Source of the DNA: Hymenobacter sedentarius
GTDB taxonomy: Bacteria; Bacteroidota; Bacteroidia; Cytophagales; Hymenobacteraceae
NCBI RefSeq assembly: GCF_001507645.1
Contig: NZ_CP013909.1
Location: 1,364,001-1,428,000, forward strand
Direction of reading: 5' to 3'
DNA: 64,000 nt
Of this stretch, positions 52,201 through 59,736 are shown in pieces. The notes below the pieces were generated by a model, which worked only from the letters and a program-made list of their open reading frames with translations, had not been told where the DNA came from and did no database searches. Made by a program: the position numbers and the translations under genes. Each line of letters starts with the position of its first letter. The first letter of the stretch is position 1.

Positions 52201-55200
52201 AACTACACGGGCACGGCCACGGGTGTGTTGAGCATCACCCCGGCTTCGGCCACGGTGACGCTGGCCGACCTGAGCCAGGAGTACACGGGTTCGGCCCTGG
52301 CGGCCACGGCCACCACGACGGCCACGGGCACGAGCACCTTCACCTTCACCTACACGCAAGGTGGGGTAACGGTTAGCAGCCCCACCAACGTGGGCGACTA
52401 CTCGGTAACGGCCACGTTGCACAACGCCAACTACACGGGCACGGCCACGGGTGTGTTGAGCATCACCCCGGCTTCGGCCACGGTGACGCTGGCCGACCTG
52501 AGCCAGGAGTACACGGGTTCGGCCCTGGCGGCCACGGCCACCACGACGGCCACGGGCACGAGCACTTACACGTTCGTGTATAGCCAAGGTGGGGTAACGG
52601 TTAGCAGCCCCACCAACGTGGGCGACTACTCGGTAACGGCCACGTTGCACAACGCCAACTACACGGGCACGGCCACGGGCACGCTCTCTATCACCCCGGC
52701 TTCGGCCACGGTGACGCTGGCCGACCTGAGCCAGGAGTACACGGGTTCGGCCCTGGCGGCCACGGCCACCACGACGGCCACGGGCACGAGCACCTTCACC
52801 TTCACCTACACGCAAGGTGGGGTAACGGTTAGCAGCCCCACCAACGTGGGCGACTACTCGGTAACGGCCACGCTGCACAACGCCAACTACACGGGCACGG
52901 CCACGGGCACGCTCTCTATCACCCCGGCTTCGGCCACGGTGACGCTGGCCGACCTGAGCCAGGAGTACACGGGTTCGGCCCTGGCGGCCACGGCCACCAC
53001 GACGGCCACGGGCACGAGCACCTTCACCTTCACCTACACGCAAGGTGGGGTAACGGTTAGCAGCCCCACCAACGTGGGCGACTACTCGGTAACGGCCACG
53101 CTGCACAACGCCAACTACACGGGCACGGCCACGGGCACGCTCTCTATCACCCCGGCTTCGGCCACGGTGACGCTGGCCGACCTGAGCCAGGAGTACACGG
53201 GTTCGGCCCTGGCGGCCACGGCCACCACGACGGCCACGGGCACGAGCACTTACACGTTCGTGTATAGCCAAGGTGGGGTAACGGTTAGCAGCCCCACCAA
53301 CGTGGGCGACTACTCGGTAACGGCCACGTTGCACAACGCCAACTACACGGGCACGGCCACGGGCACGCTCTCTATCACCCCGGCTTCGGCCACGGTGACG
53401 CTGGCCGACCTGAGCCAGGAGTACACGGGTTCGGCCCTGGCGGCCACGGCCACCACGACGGCCACGGGCACGAGCACCTTCACCTTCACCTACACGCAAG
53501 GTGGGGTAACGGTTAGCAGCCCCACCAACGTGGGCGACTACTCGGTAACGGCCACGCTGCACAACGCCAACTACACGGGCACGGCCACGGGCACGCTCTC
53601 TATCACCCCGGCTTCGGCCACGGTGACGCTGGCCGACCTGAGCCAGGAGTACACGGGTTCGGCCCTGGCGGCCACGGCCACCACGACGGCCACGGGCACG
53701 AGCACTTACACGTTCGTGTATAGCCAGAACGGCTCGCCAGTGTTGGCGGCCGACGTGAAGAACGTGGGCGACTACTCGGTAACGGCCACGTTGCACAACG
53801 CCAACTACACGGGCACGGCCACGGGTGTGTTGAGCATCACCCCGGCTTCGGCCACGGTGACGCTGGCCGACCTGAGCCAGGAGTACACGGGTTCGGCCCT
53901 GGCGGCCACGGCCACCACGACGGCCACGGGCACGAGCACCTTCACCTTCACCTACAAACAAGGAAGTGTGGTGGTAGCCAGCCCAATCAACGCAGGTACT
54001 TACGACGTCGTAGCCACGCTGCACAACGCCAACTTCACGGGCACGGCTTCGGGCAAGTTCACTATTGCCAAAGCCAGCGCAACGCTGGCCCTGGTTACTA
54101 GCAGCTTAAGCCAGCAATACGACGGGACGGCCAAGACCGTAGTCTTCACCACGGACCCGCTTGCGCTCAACGGGGTCACGGTGACCTACGACGGCTCGGC
54201 CACGGCGCCGACGGCCGCTGGCTCTTACCCTGTGGTTGCTTCGCTGACCAACGCCAACTACACGGCCGCGCCGGTGACGGGCACGCTGGTGATTGGCAAG
54301 CGCAATGTTACTGTTGCAGCTTCTGTTGGACAGACCAAGGTTTACGGCACTGCAGACCCAGTGTTGACGTATATTGTGACCAGTGGCAGCTTGGTGGGTT
54401 CAGATGCCTTCATTGGCTCGTTAACGCGGGCCAGCGGCGAGAACGTGGGTAGCTACGCCATTACCCAAGGCAGCTTAGGACTCAGCGCTAACTATATTCT
54501 GAGCTTCACAGGCAATACGTTCTCTATCACGGCCAAGGCGCTGACGGCCACCATTACGGCCAGCAACAAGGTGTACGATGGCACCCGGACGGCGACGGTT
54601 GCTCTGGGTTCACTGACCGGCGTGGTTGGCAGTGATAAGGTGGGGGCAACAGCCAGCAACGGCCTGTTTGCCGACGCCAACGTGGGCACGGGCAAGACGG
54701 TTACGGCCAGCATTGCCCTGACCGGTACGGCCGCTGGCAACTACAGCGTCAACGCCACCGCCACGACCACGGCCACCATCACGGCCAAGGCGCTGACGGC
54801 CACCATTACGGCCAGCAACAAGGTGTACGATGGCACCCGGACAGCCGACGTGATTTCTGCTCTGGCAAAAAACAGCGGTGTGATTTCCGGCGATGATGTA
54901 ACGCCAACAGCCAGCAACGGCCTGTTTGCCGACGCCAACGTGGGCACGGGCAAGACGGTTACGGCCAGCATTGCCCTGACCGGTACGGCCGCTGGCAACT
55001 ACAGCGTCAACGCCACCGCCACGACCACGGCCACCATCACGGCCAAGGCGCTGACGGCCACCATTACGGCCAGCAACAAGGTGTACGATGGCACCCGGAC
55101 GGCGACGGTTGCTCTGGGTTCACTGACCGGTGTGGTTGGCAGTGATAAGGTGGGGGCAACAGCCAGCAACGGCCTGTTTGCCGACGCCAACGTGGGCACG

Positions 55201-56541
55201 GGCAAGACGGTTACGGCCAGCATTGCCCTGACCGGTACGGCCGCTGGCAACTACAGCGTCAACGCCACCGCCACGACCACGGCCACCATCACGGCCAAGG
55301 CGCTGACGGCCACCATTACGGCCAACAGCAAGGTGTACGATGGCACCCGGACGGCGACGGTTGCTCTGGCTTCGCTGACCGGCGTGGTTGGCAGTGATAA
55401 GGTGGGGGCAACAGCCAGCAACGGCCTGTTTGCCGACGCCAACGTGGGCACGGGCAAGACGGTTACGGCCAGCATTGCCCTGACCGGTACGGCCGCTGGC
55501 AACTACAGCGTCAACGCCACCGCCACGACCACGGCCACCATCACGGCCAAGGCGCTGACGATAACGGCAAACCCAGCCACTCGGCAGTACAGCGACCCGA
55601 ACCCAGCATTTACTGGTACATACAGCGGGAACGTAGCCGGGGAAGTATTCGTGGTGAGTGGTACAACGCTAGCTACTACCACTAGCGCACCAGCCTCTTA
55701 CACGATTACTCCCACTGTGAGCGGGGCGACGCTGAGTAACTACATTCCTAGCGTAGTCACCAATGTGCTCACAGTAACTCCGGAAGATGCTCGGGTCAGC
55801 TACACGGGCCCCACTGCCGTCTCTACTGGTAGCACTACTGCATCGAAAGTGAATGTGGTCTTGTCTACTAACGTGTTTGACATCAGCGCCGTGTCGAATG
55901 ACGCTAGCTATGATGCAAATGCTGGCAATATTAGCAACGCGAAGGTTACGTTCATGCTTCGCACTACCGCTAAAAATGGTAGCGTCACCAGCACTGACCT
56001 CGGTACGGTATCAGTTACGCTGATAAATAACACCGACCCAACCAAGGGCACGGCCAGCTTCACGTGGAGTGTAGACCTTGGCTCCGCTAACTCGGCTACC
56101 TACACTATCGGCACTCGGGTAAGTAATTACTATACCCGCAACTCGAGCTCCGACGACGTGACAGTGAAAGTGTACAAACAGGGCTTTGCTCTTGCTGCAA
56201 ACGAGCCCCAGAGCTCGCCGACTTCTGCTCCCGCACAGACAGCAAGCACTCAGCTCAATGCTACTACTAATGAGCCAGCTACCAACCTGCTGGAAATCTA
56301 CCCGAACCCCATGGCTGAGCAGGCCACCATCCACTTCCATACGGTGAAAGGTGGCAAAGCTCAGGTGTACCTCTACAACCAACTGGGTGAATTGGTAACC
56401 ACGGTTTACAACGCCGAAGTTGAAAGTGGCCGCGAATACTACCTGCCGCTCTCGAGAGAGAACATTGCGGATGGGGTGTACTTCTGCCGCATGATTACGA
56501 ATGGCAAAGTGGTAAACCAGCGCATTACCATCATGCGGTAG
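43246..56541 (+). CDS. Giant secreted repeat protein with MBG and YDG domains and T9SS sorting domain
   Basis: A 4431-residue exported protein, probably an adhesin or surface fibre. The signal-type hydrophobic segment is SKFLFLSGFLFMAASLPGAG at about residues 46-65, after an unusual long N-terminal extension. Residues about 70-1470 are Ig-like/PKD-like sandwiches. Residues 1476-3609 are 28 tandem 76-residue MBG-type units (ASATVTLADLSQEYTGSALA...GTLSITP). Residues about 3763-4100 are four YDG-type units (ALTATITASNKVYDGTRTAT). The last about 85 residues (NLLEIYPNPMAEQATIHFHT...QRITIMR) form a type A T9SS sorting domain. The gene is monocistronic and followed by a strong terminator. Confidence 0.93.
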   Translation: MNTHIPPTANGRLFRAYRFLLFLLSGYKAALRLTTSASSASNSPYSKFLFLSGFLFMAASLPGAGQNISTPTLSATQFCPGGSISVTFTATDGNGSNTFNSGNVFTAQLSNQNGTTYASTPPAIGTATGVASTTPYTISGTIPSGTLSGTYVIRIQSSNKQAQSLNSVAIIVNPAASVSIAAAPTGAICAGTSVKFTATPTNGGTTPTYQWKVNGTAMSGEIASTFTSTTLANNDAVTCVMTSNAPCATGSPATSNGITMSVTSQPVSGTLTKGSGVTGASVCAGTSVSATATAGSGGAGTTADVLQYRYDGGAWQTYTSTASLTTAGHTSVDIQTYRTATGPGCTSPSTAVTVGWTITPNPTAYNVTGTGNYCTGGAGVPVGLSNSETGVNYQLKNGATNVGSAVSGTGAAITFGSQVAGTYTVVGTNATSGCSTPMTGSATSTAVSQPVSGTLTKGAGVTGASVCAGTSVSATATAGSGGAGTTADVLQYRYDGGAWQTYTSTASLTTAGHTSVDIQTYRTATGPGCTSPSTAVTVGWTIAPTVAVSVGITASPSGTICAGTSVTFTATPTNGGTAPAYQWKVNGTAVSGATSGTFTSTTLANNDAVSVVLTSNAACATGSPATSSPVTMTVTPVPAAPVLSVVDNCGNSTVTAKDAAGALLTAGTLTWSDAGSGNPRTVTATTALTATQTVGGCPSVASNSVTPAPKAVPAAPTASVTQQPTCTTATGTITVTVPAPAPGISYSLNGTDYTNTSGVFSGLTANTTYSVTAKNSAGCVSPATSLNVDAQPATPAAPTASVTQQPTCSSSTGTVTVSSPAPATGITYSNDGTTYTNTSGVFSGLAAGSSYSITYKIGTGCASLAASGTLQSQPSAPTATITTTTPTTFCQGGSVLLSASTGTDYTYQWNKDGAAITGATAATYSATASGSYTLTVTANACPATSSATTVTVNTNPTAFTVTGGGRFCAGGSGVAVGLSSSEAGVNYQLKNGTANVGAPVAGTGSALAFGNQTAAGTYTVLATATTGSCSAPMTGSVDVDAYTLPTAVLSGSATICAGDNTTLSVALTGTGPWALTYSDGTTSFPVTNITASPYTVSVSPGSSKTYSVTAVSDANCTGTSHTGNAVVTVNDQPTLSSALTATVCSNTAFAYTATSTVAGTTFSWSRAAVAGISNAAGSGTTAAISETLINTTTSPVTVTYVYTLAANGCTHTGSVAVAVNPQPSAAFSYGGSSYCKSGVNPTPTVTGATGGTFSAATGLALNASTGEINVSTSTAGTYTVTYTVTGTCTNSATATVAITNAPIATFSYASTPYCSSVSSASATLASGATAGTFTASPAGLTLNASTGEITPGSSAAGTYTVTNSIAASNGCAATSATASVVINQVPAIAAVGQPSSTTTTFGEPASFTATATGTGITYQWYKGTAGSGSPISGATASTYSIASATMADAGAYYVVASGTCSPAVTSAVATLTVNKASATVTLADLSQEYTGSALAATATTTATGTSTFTFTYTQGGVTVSSPTNVGDYSVTATLHNANYTGTATGTLSITPASATVTLADLSQEYTGSALAATATTTATGTSTYTFVYSQGGVTVSSPTNVGDYSVTATLHNANYTGTATGTLSITPASATVTLADLSQEYTGSALAATATTTATGTSTYTFVYSQGGVTVSSPTNVGDYSVTATLHNANYTGTATGTLSITPASATVTLADLSQEYTGSALAATATTTATGTSTFTFTYTQGGVTVSSPTNVGDYSVTATLHNANYTGTATGTLSITPASATVTLADLSQEYTGSALAATATTTATGTSTFTFTYTQGGVTVSSPTNVGDYSVTATLHNANYTGTATGTLSITPASATVTLADLSQEYTGSALAATATTTATGTSTYTFVYSQGGVTVSSPTNVGDYSVTATLHNANYTGTATGVLSITPASATVTLADLSQEYTGSALAATATTTATGTSTYTFVYSQGGVTVSSPTNVGDYSVTATLHNANYTGTATGTLSITPASATVTLADLSQEYTGSALAATATTTATGTSTYTFVYSQGGVTVSSPTNVGDYSVTATLHNANYTGTATGVLSITPASATVTLADLSQEYTGSALAATATTTATGTSTYTFVYSQGGVTVSSPTNVGDYSVTATLHNANYTGTATGTLSITPASATVTLADLSQEYTGSALAATATTTATGTSTFTFTYTQGGVTVSSPTNVGDYSVTATLHNANYTGTATGTLSITPASATVTLADLSQEYTGSALAATATTTATGTSTYTFVYSQGGVTVSSPTNVGDYSVTATLHNANYTGTATGVLSITPASATVTLADLSQEYTGSALAATATTTATGTSTYTFVYSQGGVTVSSPTNVGDYSVTATLHNANYTGTATGTLSITPASATVTLADLSQEYTGSALAATATTTATGTSTFTFTYTQGGVTVSSPTNVGDYSVTATLHNANYTGTATGTLSITPASATVTLADLSQEYTGSALAATATTTATGTSTYTFVYSQNGSPVLAADVKNVGDYSVTATLHNANYTGTATGVLSITPASATVTLADLSQEYTGSALAATATTTATGTSTFTFTYTQGGVTVSSPTNVGDYSVTATLHNANYTGTATGTLSITPASATVTLADLSQEYTGSALAATATTTATGTSTYTFVYSQGGVTVSSPTNVGDYSVTATLHNANYTGTATGTLSITPASATVTLADLSQEYTGSALAATATTTATGTSTYTFVYSQGGVTVSSPTNVGDYSVTATLHNANYTGTATGTLSITPASATVTLADLSQEYTGSALAATATTTATGTSTFTFTYTQGGVTVSSPTNVGDYSVTATLHNANYTGTATGTLSITPASATVTLADLSQEYTGSALAATATTTATGTSTYTFVYSQNGSPVLAADVKNVGDYSVTATLHNANYTGTATGVLSITPASATVTLADLSQEYTGSALAATATTTATGTSTYTFVYSQGGVTVSSPTNVGDYSVTATLHNANYTGTATGVLSITPASATVTLADLSQEYTGSALAATATTTATGTSTFTFTYTQGGVTVSSPTNVGDYSVTATLHNANYTGTATGVLSITPASATVTLADLSQEYTGSALAATATTTATGTSTYTFVYSQGGVTVSSPTNVGDYSVTATLHNANYTGTATGTLSITPASATVTLADLSQEYTGSALAATATTTATGTSTFTFTYTQGGVTVSSPTNVGDYSVTATLHNANYTGTATGTLSITPASATVTLADLSQEYTGSALAATATTTATGTSTFTFTYTQGGVTVSSPTNVGDYSVTATLHNANYTGTATGTLSITPASATVTLADLSQEYTGSALAATATTTATGTSTYTFVYSQGGVTVSSPTNVGDYSVTATLHNANYTGTATGTLSITPASATVTLADLSQEYTGSALAATATTTATGTSTFTFTYTQGGVTVSSPTNVGDYSVTATLHNANYTGTATGTLSITPASATVTLADLSQEYTGSALAATATTTATGTSTYTFVYSQNGSPVLAADVKNVGDYSVTATLHNANYTGTATGVLSITPASATVTLADLSQEYTGSALAATATTTATGTSTFTFTYKQGSVVVASPINAGTYDVVATLHNANFTGTASGKFTIAKASATLALVTSSLSQQYDGTAKTVVFTTDPLALNGVTVTYDGSATAPTAAGSYPVVASLTNANYTAAPVTGTLVIGKRNVTVAASVGQTKVYGTADPVLTYIVTSGSLVGSDAFIGSLTRASGENVGSYAITQGSLGLSANYILSFTGNTFSITAKALTATITASNKVYDGTRTATVALGSLTGVVGSDKVGATASNGLFADANVGTGKTVTASIALTGTAAGNYSVNATATTTATITAKALTATITASNKVYDGTRTADVISALAKNSGVISGDDVTPTASNGLFADANVGTGKTVTASIALTGTAAGNYSVNATATTTATITAKALTATITASNKVYDGTRTATVALGSLTGVVGSDKVGATASNGLFADANVGTGKTVTASIALTGTAAGNYSVNATATTTATITAKALTATITANSKVYDGTRTATVALASLTGVVGSDKVGATASNGLFADANVGTGKTVTASIALTGTAAGNYSVNATATTTATITAKALTITANPATRQYSDPNPAFTGTYSGNVAGEVFVVSGTTLATTTSAPASYTITPTVSGATLSNYIPSVVTNVLTVTPEDARVSYTGPTAVSTGSTTASKVNVVLSTNVFDISAVSNDASYDANAGNISNAKVTFMLRTTAKNGSVTSTDLGTVSVTLINNTDPTKGTASFTWSVDLGSANSATYTIGTRVSNYYTRNSSSDDVTVKVYKQGFALAANEPQSSPTSAPAQTASTQLNATTNEPATNLLEIYPNPMAEQATIHFHTVKGGKAQVYLYNQLGELVTTVYNAEVESGREYYLPLSRENIADGVYFCRMITNGKVVNQRITIMR
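44047..44875 (+). repeat. Two near-identical copies of an Ig-like coding segment
   Basis: About 285 bases beginning CCGGTATCCGGCAC at 44047 recur at 44592, 545 bases downstream, with few differences. Each encodes PVSGTLTKG...GVTGASVCAGTSVSATATAG through TVGWTI. A different domain separates them, so this is a domain-pair duplication within the giant gene. Confidence 0.88.
47671..54072 (+). repeat. Array of 28 tandem 228-bp units encoding MBG-type domains
   Basis: Units start at 47671 and recur every 228 bases. Three units (14, 19, 27; starting 50635, 51781, 53611) are 234 bases because they encode NGSPVLAADVK in place of GGVTVSSPT. Units differ only at few block positions: FTFTYTQ or YTFVYSQ in the middle, CTGCAC or TTGCAC after it, and GTLSITP or GVLSITP at the end. 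The last unit (53845-54072) diverges and joins the array to the next domain. Confidence 0.95.
54532..55545 (+). repeat. Four tandem 252-bp units encoding YDG-type domains
   Basis: Units begin at 54532, 54784, 55042 and 55294 with GCCAAGGCGCTGACGGCCAC. The second is 258 bases, with a variant core (ADVISALAKNSGVISGDDVT). The rest of each unit is almost identical. Confidence 0.93.
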
Positions 56542-56573
56542 CGGAGGTTACTTGAGTAGCTAAGCTATTCGCT

Positions 56574-56609
56574 TAAAAAGGCAGCCAGGATATTCCTGGC
56601 TGCCTTTTT
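56574..56609 (+). terminator. Terminator after the giant protein gene
   Basis: Stem AAAAAGGCAGCCAGGA / TCCTGGCTGCCTTTTT with a three-base loop, 33 bases after the stop codon. The flanking A-run also allows it to serve the converging epimerase gene. Confidence 0.93.
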
Positions 56610-56706
56610 CGTTGCTAGGGGCGGTAGGATAAGCTGTAGTTGCTTGCGCGGTGTAGTTAGGTCGACTGCGCTCAGCTTGACCGGCTGCGTCACATAAGCT
56701 TTAAAA

Positions 56707-57825
56707 TCAGTCAAACACCCGTTTCTCGGCGTGCCGCAGGTACTGCTCGTCGATAACCGCGCCCAGCCCAGGGGTGGAGGGGACGTCAATCACGCCCTGG
56801 GACAGATACTGAATGCCGCCGACCACTGGGTCTTCGGCGTACATGAGCGGGGTATCAAAATCGCAGTGGTGAATGGCGTCGTTGGTGAGGGCCAGGTGCG
56901 CGGCGGCCGTCATGCCCAGGCGGGATTCCATGAAGCCGCCGACCTGCAGGGTCATGCCGGCCGCGGCGCCCAGCTCAACAATCTTCTGGGCCTTGTGCAG
57001 TCCCGAGGCCTTGCCCAGCTTGACGTTGAACTGCGGGCAGGCGCGCAGCTGAATCAGGCGTGCGGCGTCGTGTTCGTCGCCGCAGCTTTCATCGGCCATG
57101 ATGGGAATGGGGGAGGCCGCCGATACCCGGCCCATGTCCATGTACAGGTGGCGGGAAATGGGCTCTTCGCAGTGGTCGATGCGGTAGGGGGCCAAGGCCT
57201 GGAGCATGGCAATGGCCGCGTCGGCCGTGTGCCAGCCCTGGTTGGCGTCGATGCGCAAGGGGTGGTCGGGGCCGATGCCTTCCCGGATGGCCCGAATGCG
57301 CGCCACGTCGGCTTCCAGGGTTTCGCCCAGCTTAACTTTGATGGCCGGAAAGCCCTGCTGCTGAAATCGAATGGCGTCGGCCTGCATTTTTCCGGGCGGC
57401 CCGAGGCTCACGGTCATGTCGGTGGTGAGTACCTTATCGGCGTGCCCGCCCAGGTAAGCGTAGAGCGGCACGCCGGCGTGCTGGGCCGCTACGTCGTGCA
57501 GGGCCATGTCGAAGGCGCTTTTGATGCTGCTGTTGCCGTAGATGATGCGGTTCATCAGAGCCACGCAGCCGGCAATGTCGAGCGCATCGTGCCCGTGCAA
57601 GCCCCGCGCTAAATATTGAGCCACTGCAAAACAGGTATCAATGCTCTCGCCATTGATGGTGAGGTAGGGGCTGCATTCGCCGTAGCCGGTGCAGCCGTCG
57701 GCCGTCCGAATCCGGATGACGACATTCTGCACCTCGTTGATGGGACCCAGGGAAATAACAAACGGCTCCTTCAGCGGGAGAAACAGTTTGAAAATCTCAA
57801 TGGATTGGATGGTGGAATTCAGCAT
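56707..57825 (-). CDS. Enolase-superfamily epimerase (mandelate racemase / dipeptide-epimerase type)
   Basis: A 372-residue cytoplasmic Mg2+ enzyme that abstracts an alpha-proton from a carboxylate. An N-terminal capping domain (IQSIEIFKLFLPLKEPFVIS) is followed by a barrel. Active-site residues visible: Lys pair in FPAIKVKLG, metal ligands Asp in RIDANQGW, Glu in DHCEEPI and Asp in IMADES, and the opposite Lys in NVKLGKASG. This set fits the L-Ala-D/L-Glu and other dipeptide epimerases, but the substrate cannot be fixed by sight. ATG at 57825 is chosen over TTG at 57879. It is divergent from an amidohydrolase gene. Confidence 0.92.
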   Translation of the reverse strand: MLNSTIQSIEIFKLFLPLKEPFVISLGPINEVQNVVIRIRTADGCTGYGECSPYLTINGESIDTCFAVAQYLARGLHGHDALDIAGCVALMNRIIYGNSSIKSAFDMALHDVAAQHAGVPLYAYLGGHADKVLTTDMTVSLGPPGKMQADAIRFQQQGFPAIKVKLGETLEADVARIRAIREGIGPDHPLRIDANQGWHTADAAIAMLQALAPYRIDHCEEPISRHLYMDMGRVSAASPIPIMADESCGDEHDAARLIQLRACPQFNVKLGKASGLHKAQKIVELGAAAGMTLQVGGFMESRLGMTAAAHLALTNDAIHHCDFDTPLMYAEDPVVGGIQYLSQGVIDVPSTPGLGAVIDEQYLRHAEKRVFD

Positions 57826-57973
57826 GGCGCGGGATAAGGCGGGGTGCACAAAGCTGCCGGATGCCGTGAATGATACCAAGCAAGCCGGCTTTTTACAAAG
57901 AATACAATGTAATGGACGAAGCCAATCCAGTAGCTTCGTTCCATCATCCTGTTTACGCTAACCGAAAGTGCTG

Positions 57974-59314
57974 ATGTTGTCGACCACTGGCTGGTGCCCC
58001 CGAAAGCCCAACTGCCGCATTGCCCTCAAAAAAGGCACTCACTTTAAGAAATTGAGCTGGAGCGTGCTCTTGCTTTGCTTTGCCGGTGCACTGCGTGCCC
58101 AAACCTTGCCCGAGCCCGCTACGCTGCTGCGGCCGGCCGCCGTGTTCGATGGCCAGGCCATGCACGCTGGTTGGGCCGTGCTGGTCGAAAACGATAAGAT
58201 TACGGCGGCAGGCCCCGCGGCGCAAGTGGCTTTGCCGGCCGGTGGGCGTACCCTCGACCTGCCGGACCTGACCCTGATGCCCGGCCTGATTGAGGGCCAT
58301 TCGCACCTGTTGCTGCACCCCTACAACGAAACCCCCTGGAACGACCAGGTACTGCTTGAGCCGCAGGCGCTGCGGGTGGCGCGGGCCACGGTGCATGCCC
58401 AGCGCACGCTGCTGGCCGGCTTCACCACGGCGCGCGACCTGGGCACCGAGGGCGCCGACTACGCCGATGTGGGGCTAAAGCAGGCCATCAACCAGGGCAT
58501 CATTCCGGGGCCGCGCCTGCTGGTGGCCACCCGCGCGCTGGTAGCCACGGGCAGCTACGGCCCCAAGCTTTCGACCGACGTCGACGTGCCCCAGGGCGCG
58601 CAGGAGGCCGATGGCGTGGATGGCATCGTGCGGGCCGTGCGCGAGCAAATCGGCAAGGGCGCCGACCTTATCAAGGTGTACGCCGACTACCGCTGGGGCC
58701 TGAACAGCACGGCCCAGCCCACGTTTTCGCAGGAAGAGCTGACGTTAATCGTGCAAACGGCGCGCTCGGCGGGCCGCGGCGTGGTGGCCCACGCCAGCAC
58801 GCCCGAAGGCATGCGGCGCGCCATCCTGGCCGGCGTCGAAACCATTGAGCACGGCGACGATGGCACCCCCGAAATCTTTAAGCTGATGAAGCAGCGCGGC
58901 GTGGCGCTGTGCCCCACCGTGGCCGCTGGCGATGCCATTGCCCAGTACCGGGGCTGGAAGAAAGGGCAGGGCCCCGTGCCGGTTCGCATCGAGCAGAAGC
59001 ACCAGAGCGTGCAAGCGGCCCTCAAAGCTGGCGTAACGCTGGCTATGGGTGGCGACGTGGGCGTATTCCCCCACGGCGACAACGCCCGGGAGATGGAGCA
59101 GCTGGTGAAGGAATTCGGCCTCACGCCGCTGCAAGTGCTGCGCCAGGCCACCAGTGGCAACGCCCAGATTTTTCACCTCGCTGACCGCGGCAGCATCCGC
59201 CCCGGCCTGCTGGCCGACCTGGTGGCCGTGGCCGGCGACCCCACCCAGGACGTGGGCGCCGTGCGCAAAGTGCAGCTGGTGATGAAAGGCGGTGTGCTCT
59301 ACAAACAGCCGTGA
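57974..59314 (+). CDS. Exported metal-dependent amidohydrolase (imidazolonepropionase/prolidase-like)
   Basis: About 446 residues of the amidohydrolase superfamily, acting on amide or peptide-like bonds. A signal-like segment (FKKLSWSVLLLCFAGALRAQ) follows a short leader, so the protein is probably periplasmic. Metal motifs: LIEGHSHLLLHP (HxH), a Lys in LIKVYADYRWG (carboxylated in the family), His in VVAHAST and in IEHGDD, and Asp in AMGGDVGVFPHGD. Such enzymes often process peptides, and the divergent dipeptide epimerase is in keeping with this. Start ATG 57974, or GTG 57968. Its last 245 bases recur at 62512. Confidence 0.9.
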   Translation: MLSTTGWCPRKPNCRIALKKGTHFKKLSWSVLLLCFAGALRAQTLPEPATLLRPAAVFDGQAMHAGWAVLVENDKITAAGPAAQVALPAGGRTLDLPDLTLMPGLIEGHSHLLLHPYNETPWNDQVLLEPQALRVARATVHAQRTLLAGFTTARDLGTEGADYADVGLKQAINQGIIPGPRLLVATRALVATGSYGPKLSTDVDVPQGAQEADGVDGIVRAVREQIGKGADLIKVYADYRWGLNSTAQPTFSQEELTLIVQTARSAGRGVVAHASTPEGMRRAILAGVETIEHGDDGTPEIFKLMKQRGVALCPTVAAGDAIAQYRGWKKGQGPVPVRIEQKHQSVQAALKAGVTLAMGGDVGVFPHGDNAREMEQLVKEFGLTPLQVLRQATSGNAQIFHLADRGSIRPGLLADLVAVAGDPTQDVGAVRKVQLVMKGGVLYKQP

Positions 59315-59736
59315 GGAAGTACTGCCGCAATAACTTGTGCGTTCATTCATCGACCTCTCCTGCTTAATAAGGTGAGCGAAGCGATTTATCAGGTCTAAAC
59401 GGACCCCGGGAATATGATAGATTTATTTTGTGGTTGGTTTAGCCGAAAGCAGCGACAGCCCACTGGATAAGGCTACTAACTAGGTCGAACAGAATCAGGA
59501 CGTACATTTCCTGCATCATAACCGTAAATAGAATTTAGAGTCGCCCGACAACCGGCGTAAATACTCACGATGTTTTCAAGGTCGGAGCGCTGCGCTTAGC
59601 TTTTGCGAGCCATAGCTCGCAAGCTTCCAATTATAAGCCAACGATGCCCCTCGAAAAGGCACACAGTTAGTTGAAATACAGTGTCCTAGGCTCCCACAAG
59701 CTTTATGCTCCAAACCTGAAAACCAGTCCAGATAGT
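59315..59736. other. Intergenic region without a recognised gene
   Basis: About 420 bases between two convergent genes. No open frame, RNA gene or clear hairpin terminator was found. Confidence 0.5.

Noticed and set aside
47656..54024. A 2122-residue open frame on the minus strand, rich in Arg and Gly
   Set aside because: It is the antisense of the MBG array. Because the unit length is a multiple of three, any frame open in one unit stays open through all. It has no domain features, and the plus-strand gene is clear.
47671..54072. CRISPR array
   Set aside because: The repeats are 228 bases, contiguous, coding and without unique spacers; no cas genes are present.
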